Assembly: GCF_900103815.1 (NCBI RefSeq)
Contig: NZ_FNHZ01000001.1
Coordinates: forward strand, 1 to 64,000
Length of the DNA stretch: 64,000 nucleotides
Direction: 5' to 3'
Origin: Lachnospira pectinoschiza
GTDB lineage: Bacteria; Bacillota; Clostridia; Lachnospirales; Lachnospiraceae
The notes under the pieces are model-generated. The model saw only the letters and a program-made list of their open reading frames with translations, was not told where the DNA came from and ran no database searches. Shown one piece after another: positions 57,189 to 64,000 of the stretch. Position numbers and translations under genes: made by a program. Within the stretch, counting starts at the first letter, position 1, and every line of letters starts with the position of its first letter.

Positions 57189-58532
57189 ATGAAGAGAATG
57201 TGGTTTAGACTAATGGCTTTAGGGGTAAGTATTAGTTTATTGTTTACTGGTTCGGCTTGTTCTTTAACTGGAGATGGCAAGTCGTCTAGTACAATTACGC
57301 CGGGAAGCTCAATAACACTCGGAAGAGTGGTTAAGAAAGTAGATGATATTGTTGAGGAAGAAGACTCAGAGTCTGCAACCTTAGTTGGAGTTTTGACTTA
57401 TTTAGATACAGCCAATGATATGACCCATATGCTAGATATTGAATCTGGCGTGGAATACGAGGTGCCATATTCTGGCAGTACAGATATAAGAAGCGCCTAT
57501 GATAAAGTGATAGCCGATTCTTCTATGGAATTAGGCGGGATTTATGACGTTTACATTAATAAGTCAGGCAAGGCTTCAGCCATAATTGGAAATTCTGATG
57601 CTTGGGAACGTAACGACGTTTCAAGAATCACAATAGATGAGAACAATCGAAAGATAACAATAGGAGCTTCGGTTCTTTTCTACGAAGAGGACACAGTTGT
57701 TCTGTCGGGGGGTGAGAGAATCAATATCGCCCAGATCGTGGACCAGGACAATTTAGTTCTAAGAGGTATTGGAGAGAAGATTTATTCTATAAATGTAACA
57801 TCAGGTCATGGTTACGTGGAGTTTTCAGGACTAGACGCCTTTGAGGGTGGATATGTCACTATCGGCAAGCAATTATTTTCAGTTACAGAAGGAATGCTTG
57901 TAACTTCTCCCGTTGGGACTTATACTGTAGAGATACAGCTAGAAGATGTTTCAGCAACTAAGACTGTTACAGTTAAGAAGGATGAAACTTCTAAGTTGGA
58001 TTTTAGCGAGTATGTGCCAGAGGCAACCAAGTATGGAACCGTGAATTTTTCAATCACACCGGACAATGCAATACTTAGCATTGACGGAGTGGAGGTGGAT
58101 TATTCAGAACCTCTATCGCTAGAATATGGAAGACACTATTTGACATTGGCATGCAATCATTACGAGGAGTACACAGAGACTTTTGTGGTGAACTCTTCTT
58201 ATAAGACCAAGGTCATTGACATGGTGTCTAATGGAACCGGCACAACAACTACCGAAAGTGAAACAACGGTTGATAATACTAGTGGTTATACGGTAAATGT
58301 GCAAGCACCGACAGGAGCAGCTCTCTACGTTGACAGCGTATATGTCGGAATTGTACCATGCACTTTTGCAAAATCTTACGGCAATAAGACAATCACACTT
58401 AAAAAGTCTGGTTACAAGACCGTAAGCTACACGATTTCTATAACCAACACCACTGGTAATTTAACATATAGCTTCCCAGATATGGAGGAGGCTAGCACAG
58501 AATCAGAGACGGAGAGCGCCACAAGCGAGTAG
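57189..58532 (+). CDS. PEGA-domain lipoprotein
   Basis: A 447-aa secreted lipoprotein. The signal segment MWFRLMALGVSISLLFTGSAC ends in a lipobox-like GSAC (Cys about residue 24), followed by a Ser/Thr-rich linker. The middle (about 60-275) is beta-rich and unrecognised. Two PEGA domains close the protein: YGTVNFSITPDNAILSIDGVEV (about 280) and YTVNVQAPTGAALYVDSVYVG (about 365), with TLKKSGYKTVSYTI typical. The tail is Glu/Ser/Thr-rich. PEGA domains bind surface or envelope partners. The second ATG is chosen because GAGGG is well spaced from it. It may serve the glycan operon that follows; inferred from position only. Confidence 0.85.
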   Translation: MKRMWFRLMALGVSISLLFTGSACSLTGDGKSSSTITPGSSITLGRVVKKVDDIVEEEDSESATLVGVLTYLDTANDMTHMLDIESGVEYEVPYSGSTDIRSAYDKVIADSSMELGGIYDVYINKSGKASAIIGNSDAWERNDVSRITIDENNRKITIGASVLFYEEDTVVLSGGERINIAQIVDQDNLVLRGIGEKIYSINVTSGHGYVEFSGLDAFEGGYVTIGKQLFSVTEGMLVTSPVGTYTVEIQLEDVSATKTVTVKKDETSKLDFSEYVPEATKYGTVNFSITPDNAILSIDGVEVDYSEPLSLEYGRHYLTLACNHYEEYTETFVVNSSYKTKVIDMVSNGTGTTTTESETTVDNTSGYTVNVQAPTGAALYVDSVYVGIVPCTFAKSYGNKTITLKKSGYKTVSYTISITNTTGNLTYSFPDMEEASTESETESATSE

Positions 58533-58715
58533 CGTTAGCGCCGGCGGATGCCCTACAAGAGGCGGCCGGTAAGCGCACGGGACGAGACCCCCGAGGGGCC
58601 GGCAAACGTACGGGACGAGACCCCCGAGGAGCCGGCACCACAAAGATAGACGCTACAAAAGCCGCAAAGCCGCCGGCCGCAAGCCGCCGGCACACAAGTC
58701 GTCGCTGACAGATTT
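58533..58715. repeat. GC-rich patch with 33-bp tandem repeat
   Basis: Two copies of ACGGGACGAGACCCCCGAGG start at 58577 and 58610 (33-bp period), with a decayed third unit before them (GGCGGCCGGTAAGCG). GCCGCCGGCC and AAGCCGCCGGCA follow. Composition is strikingly richer in G and C and poorer in T than the flanking genes. A near copy of the core lies at 37288. It forms the leader of the aminotransferase gene. Confidence 0.7.
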
Positions 58716-58763
58716 TGTCCATCCGCAAAACAATGGACGCAGATTTTTGGAGGAATTTTAAAA

Positions 58764-59975
58764 ATGAGTAAGTTAAGTGTACCTTTTTCACCACCAGATA
58801 TAACTGATGCTGAAATCAATGCAGTAGTTGACACATTAAAGTCAGGTTGGATTACAACAGGTCCTAAGACTAAGGAATTTGAGAAGAAAATCGCAGAATA
58901 CGTAGGAGCAGCAAGAGCAGTTTGCCTCAATTCTGCCACAGCAGCCCTAGAACTTGGACTTAGACTTTTTGAAATCGGTGAAGGTGATGAGGTCATCGTT
59001 CCTGCTTATACATACACAGCTTCAGCAAGTGTTGTTGACCACGTTGGAGCTAAGATTGTATTAGTAGATGTAGAGGCTGGAACTTTCCATTTTGATTATG
59101 ATAAATTAGCAGAAGCTATTACAGATAAGACAAAGGCAATTATTCCAGTAGATTTCGCTGGAACAATGTCAGATTATGAGAAAATTTTTGAAATCGTTGA
59201 GGCTAAGAAAAACATTTTCAAGCCATCATCAAGTTATCAGAAGGCTCTAGGAAGAATTCTCGTTCTTGCAGATTCAGCCCACGGCTTTGGTGCTGCAGCT
59301 AAATTTAGAGGTAAGTTAGTGAAGAGTGGTAGTGTTGCGGATTTGACTGCATTTTCTTTCCACGCAGTAAAGAACTTAACTACAGCAGAAGGTGGAGCCC
59401 TCACTTGGAACACAATTCCAGGAATTGAGGATGAGGATACTTATAAGTTGTTACAGCTATTCTCACTTCACGGACAGAACAAGGATGCCCTTGCAAAGAC
59501 TAAGGCAGGCGCTTGGGAATACGATATCATCGGCACTTACTACAAGTGCAACATGACAGATATCATGGCAGCCATCGGTCTTGTGCAGTTTGAGAGATAT
59601 CCAGAACTTCTAAAGAGAAGAAGAGATATGATTGAGACTTATAAGAAGGGCATTGAAAGTGATAGAGTTCATATTTTAGAGCATTTTACTGAGGACTATC
59701 AATCCAGTGGTCACTTAATGATCGTTAGAGTGGACGGCTATAGCGTTGAGGAGAGAAATGCGCTTATTACTGCAATGGCAGAGGACGGCGTGTCAACTAA
59801 TGTTCATTACAAGCCACTTCCAATGCACACAGCATACAAGAAGTTAGGTTTTGACATTAAGGATTACCCTAATAGTTTTGATATGTATAAGAATGAGATT
59901 ACATTGCCACTTCATACAAAGTTATCTGATGAGGATTTGGCTTATGTCATCGAGACATTCAACAAATACGTTTAA
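58764..59975 (+). CDS. DegT/DnrJ/EryC1/StrS sugar aminotransferase
   Basis: A 403-aa PLP enzyme that aminates a keto-sugar nucleotide. The N-terminus SVPFSPPDITDAEINAVVDTLKSGWITTGPKTKEFE is standard. Other motifs: VCLNSATAALELGL, EVIVPAYTYTASASVV, the aspartate site LADSAHGFGA and the PLP lysine in FSFHAVKNLTTAEGGAL (Lys203). The end NVHYKPLPMHTAYKKLGF is also typical. First gene of the glycan operon; the membrane 4,6-dehydratase downstream would give its 4-keto substrate, as in PglF/PglE. RBS GGAGGAAT. Confidence 0.92.
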   Translation: MSKLSVPFSPPDITDAEINAVVDTLKSGWITTGPKTKEFEKKIAEYVGAARAVCLNSATAALELGLRLFEIGEGDEVIVPAYTYTASASVVDHVGAKIVLVDVEAGTFHFDYDKLAEAITDKTKAIIPVDFAGTMSDYEKIFEIVEAKKNIFKPSSSYQKALGRILVLADSAHGFGAAAKFRGKLVKSGSVADLTAFSFHAVKNLTTAEGGALTWNTIPGIEDEDTYKLLQLFSLHGQNKDALAKTKAGAWEYDIIGTYYKCNMTDIMAAIGLVQFERYPELLKRRRDMIETYKKGIESDRVHILEHFTEDYQSSGHLMIVRVDGYSVEERNALITAMAEDGVSTNVHYKPLPMHTAYKKLGFDIKDYPNSFDMYKNEITLPLHTKLSDEDLAYVIETFNKYV

Positions 59976-59987
59976 GGAGTAATGAAA

Positions 59988-60704
59988 ATGATACTTAGAC
60001 CATGGACCAAACTTCCTAACAAGATGAGAACAAAAGAGGTTTACAAATATTACGTAATCCTTGAAAAGCGCAAAACATGGCTAGTTTTTAAAAGACTAAT
60101 AGACATTATTATCTCATTTATTATGTTAGTGGTGCTTATAATTCCAATGGCATTTATAGCAGTTGCAATCAAGCTTGACTCTCGCGGCCCTGTCCTTTTT
60201 TTACAAGAAAGAGTGACACAGTACGGCAGAGTTTTTAAGATTTTCAAATTTAGAACTATGGTTGTAAATGCAAGCGAGCTCGGTTCTGCAGTGACTGTAG
60301 ACAACGACAATAGAATAACTAAGGTGGGTAAATTTCTTAGAAAGTATAGAATGGACGAGTTTCCACAGCTCTTTAACATTCTTGCCGGCGACATGACTCT
60401 CATTGGCACAAGACCTGAGGTGGCAAAGTACGTCAAGAGATACACTCCTGAGATGTATGCCACACTTCTATTGCCAGCGGGCCTTACCAGCAGAACAAGC
60501 ATTGCTTATAAGGACGAAGACAAGATCCTTGGCGAGGTTGCCCCAGACGAGGTAGATGATGCTTATGTAAATGAAGTGCTACCCGCTAAGATGAAATATA
60601 ACCTAGAGTCGATTAAAAAATTTGGCTTCTTCCAGGAAATGTCTGTGTTGTGGGACACATTTGTTTCAGTGGTGGGAAGCGATAAACTAACTGTGCATAA
60701 GTAA
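59988..60704 (+). CDS. Undecaprenyl-phosphate sugar-1-phosphate transferase (PglC/WcaJ-like)
   Basis: A 238-aa initiating phosphoglycosyltransferase that links a sugar-phosphate to the lipid carrier. One hydrophobic re-entrant segment (residues about 34-62, IDIIISFIMLVVLIIPMAFIAVAIKL) is followed by the conserved core GPVLFLQERVTQYGRVFKIFKFRTM (catalytic Asp-Glu replaced as QER in this group), LRKYRMDEFPQLFNILAGDMTLIGTRPEV, and PAGLTSRTSIAYKDEDKI. It lies 12 bp behind the aminotransferase. AAGGAG is correctly spaced only from the second ATG (59988), so that start is chosen. Sugar probably the aminated deoxysugar. Confidence 0.91.
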   Translation: MILRPWTKLPNKMRTKEVYKYYVILEKRKTWLVFKRLIDIIISFIMLVVLIIPMAFIAVAIKLDSRGPVLFLQERVTQYGRVFKIFKFRTMVVNASELGSAVTVDNDNRITKVGKFLRKYRMDEFPQLFNILAGDMTLIGTRPEVAKYVKRYTPEMYATLLLPAGLTSRTSIAYKDEDKILGEVAPDEVDDAYVNEVLPAKMKYNLESIKKFGFFQEMSVLWDTFVSVVGSDKLTVHK

Positions 60705-60710
60705 AGTTTC

Positions 60711-60758
60711 GGGTCGCAAGCCCCAAGAGACGAAATCTTTATGAGGGTCGCAAGCCCC
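60711..60758 (+). repeat. Direct repeat GGGTCGCAAGCCCC
   Basis: Two exact 14-nt copies (60711-60724, 60745-60758), each a 3-4-bp hairpin, in the short spacer before the GT2 gene. Confidence 0.6.
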
Positions 60759-60779
60759 GGTTAGTGAGAGGATAATAAC

Positions 60780-61775
60780 GTGTATATCAGTTTATGTGTT
60801 ATAGCTTATAACGAAGAAGAATATATAAAATCAATACTTGAAGATATAAAGCAGCAGGACTACAATCATCAGGATATGGAGCTAGTCATGGTGGATTCTG
60901 CATCTAGCGATAGGACTAGAGAAATCATGGAAGAATTTTTGAAAGAAAACGACATGACCTTTAGGAAAATCAGCTTGTTAGATAATCCTAGGAGGACCCT
61001 TCCTTGCGGATGGAATGTGGCTCTTGCAGCCTATGAAGGGGAGGCTATCTTAAAGGTAGACGCCCATGCAACAATTCCTAAGGATTTTGTTAGTAAAAAT
61101 GTATCCCTCCTTGAAGAGGGCGAAATGGTTTGCGGCGGCAGACGACCTACAATTATTAAGGATGGAACAAACTGGCAGGACACACTTTTACTAGCAGAGA
61201 ATTCCATGTTTGGTTCAAGCATTGCTTCCTTTAGAAACAATCCGGGAAAGACTTATGTGAAGTCAATTTTCCACGGCGCCTATAAAAGAGAAGTCTTTGA
61301 TAAGATTGGCGGTTTTAATGAAAATCTAACAAGAACTGAAGATAACGAAATCCATTACAGAATCAGAAAGGCAGGCTTTAAGATTGCCTTTGACCCTGAA
61401 ATTGTAAGCTATCAATATATTAGAAGTAGCTTGCCAAAGATGCTTAAACAAAAGCACGCTAACGGATATTGGATTGGTAAGACCTTAAGAGTTTGTCCGG
61501 GATGCTTATCAATTTATCACTTCGTGCCTTTTGCTTTTGTCATGGCCATTCTAGTTTCTAGTTTGCTATGCATTTTCACAAAGCTAAGAATAATCTATAT
61601 GTTGACAGGTCTTATGTGGGGCGCCTATATCGCTCTGGCCTTGTTAATGGCAGTAATGGCGGTAGTTGGAGCGGATAAAAAAAGCAGACACTTTTCGGCA
61701 ATACTATTGCCAGTTTTGTTTTTCCTATTGCATGTGTCTTACGGTTTAGGAACTTTGAAGTCAATTTTTAAATAA
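60780..61775 (+). CDS. Family 2 glycosyltransferase, membrane-attached
   Basis: A 331-aa GT2 enzyme. It starts at GTG after GAGAGGA. N-terminus YISLCVIAYNEEEYIKSILEDI, then ELVMVDSASSDRT, the metal motif ILKVDAHA (about residue 95) and the later LTRTEDNEIHYRIRKAGFKIAFDP (ED and base region). The C-terminal 90 residues hold two or three hydrophobic segments (FVPFAFVMAILVSSLLCIF, MLTGLMWGAYIALALLMAVM, FSAILLPVLFFLLHV), as in ExoA-type succinoglycan transferases. Third gene of the glycan operon. Sugar unknown. Confidence 0.9.
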   Translation: MYISLCVIAYNEEEYIKSILEDIKQQDYNHQDMELVMVDSASSDRTREIMEEFLKENDMTFRKISLLDNPRRTLPCGWNVALAAYEGEAILKVDAHATIPKDFVSKNVSLLEEGEMVCGGRRPTIIKDGTNWQDTLLLAENSMFGSSIASFRNNPGKTYVKSIFHGAYKREVFDKIGGFNENLTRTEDNEIHYRIRKAGFKIAFDPEIVSYQYIRSSLPKMLKQKHANGYWIGKTLRVCPGCLSIYHFVPFAFVMAILVSSLLCIFTKLRIIYMLTGLMWGAYIALALLMAVMAVVGADKKSRHFSAILLPVLFFLLHVSYGLGTLKSIFK

Positions 61776-61799
61776 TTATTGATGAAAATGTATCTCGAA

Positions 61800-61828
61800 T
61801 TGACAAGTTTGCCTAAAGGGAGTATACA
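61800..61828 (+). promoter_or_regulatory. Promoter of the dehydratase gene
   Basis: TTGACA (61800-61805), 17-bp spacer, TATACA (61823-61828). A second transcription entry within the glycan genes is suggested. Confidence 0.5.
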
Positions 61829-61908
61829 TAATAGGTTGATAAAAAGGGAAAGGTTAGTATTTATATACATTAATTGATGTGCCAAGGCACTAAAAAAAGA
61901 GGTAAGAT

Positions 61909-63771
61909 ATGGATGAGAGAAAAAAAGATAGGATGCAACTTCTAGTAAGAAGATTCTTCCTTATAATAGTTGATGCGATAATTCTTAATGCATCAGTTGG
62001 ATTTGCATTAACTATGCGTTTTGATGTTAGCATATCTAAGATTGAACCACAGTATGTGCATGCATTTTTAGTTAATATTGTGCCATATACAATTATATCT
62101 TTAGTGATTTTTTGGGTGTTTAAGTTATATCACTCATTATGGCAATATGCTAGTATAGCTGAAGTTTATAAAATTGTTGAGGCATGTATTGTAGTTGAAG
62201 CGGTTCACATTGCATTTACATTATTTACTGATACAATGCTTCCAAGAAGTGTTTATCTTAATACTTTGGTGTTTTTGATTGTTGCTGAATCTGCTAGCCG
62301 TTTTATGTATCGTATGATAAGAACGGTATTAAATAGAAAACGTCAGATTGGTGAATATACAAGAATTATGATTATTGGTGCTGGTGAGTCAGCCAATGTA
62401 ATTATTCGTGAAATCCAGAACTCTAGATATCTTGCTAATTCAGAAGTTGTCTGTATTATAGATGATGATAAGGCTAAGATTGGTAGATATATTAGAGGAA
62501 TTAAGGTAGTTGGTGGTAGAGAGAAGATTATTGACAGTGCAAGACTCTACGGCGTTGATGAAATTATTTTTGCCATACCAAGTGCTACAGCTGAAGAAAA
62601 GAAACAGATTCTTAATATATGTAAGAATACAAACTGTTCATTAAAGACATTACCTGGTGTTTATCAGATGGTGGATGGTGACTTTAATGTTAATTCCATT
62701 AGAAATGTTGACGTGTTAGATTTACTTGGTCGAGATCCGATTAATGTTGATATTGAATCTATTATGGGTTATGTAAGTGATAAAGTTATTATGGTAACTG
62801 GTGGAGGTGGTTCCATTGGTTCTGAACTTTGTAGACAGCTTGTAAGCCATGATCCTAAGAAGCTTATTATTTTTGATATTTATGAAAATAATGCATATGA
62901 TATTCAACAGGAATTAAAGCAGAATTATCCAGATGCTGATGTGGAAGTTTTAATAGGTTCTGTTAGAAACACAAGTAGACTTGAAGAAGTCTTTAGTAAA
63001 TACAGACCTGAGATTATATATCATGCAGCAGCTCATAAGCATGTACCACTTATGGAAGATAGTCCTAATGAGGCTGTTAAGAATAACGTTGTTGGTACAT
63101 GGAAGTTAGCACAGATGGCTGATAAGTATGGGGTTAAGAGATTTGTAATGATTAGTACAGATAAGGCGGTTAATCCAACTAATGTAATGGGTGCAACTAA
63201 GCGAATCTGTGAAATGATTGTTCAAGCATATAATGAAATTTCTAAGACTGAATTTGTTGCAGTTCGTTTTGGTAATGTCCTTGGAAGTAATGGTTCGGTT
63301 ATTCCTTTATTTAAAAGACAGATTGAAAATGGCGGTCCAGTAACAGTAACTCATCCTGATATTATTAGATATTTCATGACAATACCTGAAGCGGTTTCTC
63401 TTGTTTTACAGGCGGGAGCTTACGCAAGAGGTGGAGAAATATTTGTACTTGATATGGGTGAACCGGTAAAGATTGATGATTTGGCAAAGAATCTTATTAG
63501 ACTTTCTGGTTATACACTTGGAGTTAACATGGAAATTAAGTATACAGGTCTCCGTCCTGGTGAGAAGCTTTACGAAGAACTTCTTATGAAGGAAGAAGGT
63601 ATGCAGGATACTAATAATAAGTTAATTCATATTGGCAAGCCAATTGAGTTTGATAGAGAGCAACTTTTCAAAGATCTAGAAAGATTAAAAGAGGCATCTT
63701 ATTCAGAGACTGACGACATTAGAAGTTTGATTAAGGAAGTGGTTCCAACATATCATCCAAAAGAATTTTAA
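61909..63771 (+). CDS. Membrane UDP-sugar 4,6-dehydratase (PglF/CapD family)
   Basis: A 620-aa polytopic enzyme. Four to five N-terminal membrane segments (residues about 10-135, e.g. FFLIIVDAIILNASVGFAL), a CoA-binding-like Rossmann domain (about 140-270, IMIIGAGESANVIIREI), and the catalytic extended SDR domain (about 290-570): VTGGGGSIGSELCRQL, ISTDKAVNPTNVMGATKR with Met427 and Lys431 in place of the usual Tyr/Lys, and GEIFVLDMGEPVKIDDLA. This Met-x3-Lys variant is the known signature of the long dehydratases that make 4-keto-6-deoxy-GlcNAc. It is the expected partner of the upstream aminotransferase. AGAGGTAAG RBS. Confidence 0.93.
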   Translation: MDERKKDRMQLLVRRFFLIIVDAIILNASVGFALTMRFDVSISKIEPQYVHAFLVNIVPYTIISLVIFWVFKLYHSLWQYASIAEVYKIVEACIVVEAVHIAFTLFTDTMLPRSVYLNTLVFLIVAESASRFMYRMIRTVLNRKRQIGEYTRIMIIGAGESANVIIREIQNSRYLANSEVVCIIDDDKAKIGRYIRGIKVVGGREKIIDSARLYGVDEIIFAIPSATAEEKKQILNICKNTNCSLKTLPGVYQMVDGDFNVNSIRNVDVLDLLGRDPINVDIESIMGYVSDKVIMVTGGGGSIGSELCRQLVSHDPKKLIIFDIYENNAYDIQQELKQNYPDADVEVLIGSVRNTSRLEEVFSKYRPEIIYHAAAHKHVPLMEDSPNEAVKNNVVGTWKLAQMADKYGVKRFVMISTDKAVNPTNVMGATKRICEMIVQAYNEISKTEFVAVRFGNVLGSNGSVIPLFKRQIENGGPVTVTHPDIIRYFMTIPEAVSLVLQAGAYARGGEIFVLDMGEPVKIDDLAKNLIRLSGYTLGVNMEIKYTGLRPGEKLYEELLMKEEGMQDTNNKLIHIGKPIEFDREQLFKDLERLKEASYSETDDIRSLIKEVVPTYHPKEF

Positions 63772-63778
63772 AATAAAA

Positions 63779-63836
63779 TAATCCCTCCAAATTCTGTATG
63801 ACATAAGGTCAGGTGGCAGAATTTGGAGGATTTTTG
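63779..63836 (+). terminator. Terminator of the glycan operon
   Basis: TCCAAATTCTG (63786-63796) pairs with CAGAATTTGGA (63817-63827), extended by AATCC/GGATT, then TTTTT. Confidence 0.75.
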
Positions 63837-64000
63837 TTAGTGTGATAAGAAAAGTGTTAATTTTTTATAAAAATTATAAAATAAATTATATAACCAACTA
63901 TTTTCCTTGCATATTATTAACAAAAGAGTTATAACCATATTAGACATTTGAAATCAGGATTTTACAAATGAAAACTAGCTAAAAAAGGAGACTTGAATAT
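63837..64000 (+). other. Leader of a gene that begins at the window edge
   Basis: An AT-rich spacer with no gene. The last bases, AAAAAAGGAGACTTGAATAT, place AAGGAG 7 nt before an AT at 63999-64000; the next base is probably G, making an ATG for a gene mostly outside the window. Confidence 0.55.

Noticed and set aside
58492..58996. Minus-strand frames of 100 and 147 aa
   Set aside because: They run over the lipoprotein end, the 33-bp repeat patch and the aminotransferase start; composition artefacts.
60711..60758. Terminator inside the glycan operon
   Set aside because: The stems have only 3-4 bp and no T-run, so termination is unlikely.

Overview
The window is low-GC, densely coded Firmicutes DNA. 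It is most like a rumen or gut Lachnospiraceae member near Lachnospira, Butyrivibrio or Eubacterium eligens. The evidence is AGGAGG ribosome-binding sites, T-box and BglG/RAT control, type-2 isoleucyl- and eukaryote-like prolyl-tRNA synthetases, a PPi-type phosphofructokinase, and a very large secreted pectin esterase. Genus is inferred from gene content; no database was searched.

Layout. 0.1-3.4 kb: end of a surface-glycan cluster (Fe-alcohol dehydrogenase, GT2, Stealth phosphotransferase). 3.4-7.0 kb: T-box plus ileS. 7.1-10.3 kb: glucose-type PTS EIICBA with its antiterminator and a RAT/terminator leader. 10.5-12.8 kb: AEC transporter, small protein, degenerate GGDEF-PAS protein. 12.8-14.8 kb: SOS-type YolD/Y-family polymerase operon with a LexA box. 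15.0-20.5 kb: glycogen phosphorylase, haemolysin III, MerR regulator, CpsB-type phosphatase. 20.5-27.0 kb: pectin methylesterase/double-SGNH exoprotein behind a complex leader. 27.2-29.4 kb: TSCPD protein, murG, mtnN. 29.4-36.7 kb: membrane proteins, an XRE regulator divergent from a transmembrane Ser/Thr kinase, 2-hydroxyacid dehydrogenase, HAD and NUDIX enzymes. 36.7-44.5 kb: carB, msrC, small proteins, leuS. 44.7-49 kb: peptidoglycan-binding/GH-like membrane protein with a 2-TM partner, and PFP. 49.3-53.2 kb: two-component system, RluA-type enzyme. 53.3-58.5 kb: proS, cca, PEGA lipoprotein. 58.7-63.8 kb: a glycan operon (aminotransferase, sugar-1-P transferase, GT2, membrane 4,6-dehydratase) that resembles a diamino-trideoxysugar (Pgl-like) pathway.

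Most coding content is ordinary for the family. The unexpected material lies in the spacers. Two convergent spacers (36.8-37.3 and 54.9-55.4 kb) each hold a regular array in which a short motif and its reverse complement alternate at fixed spacing, with a different motif in each spacer but similar architecture. Two other spacers (49.1 and 51.7-51.9 kb) show weaker periodic repeats. Further spacers hold GC-rich palindrome clusters, including a four-way-junction-like fold at 51,961-52,082. The pectinase leader combines a 19-bp-spacer MerR-type promoter, a perfect hairpin, an 11-codon leader peptide and an overlapping terminator.
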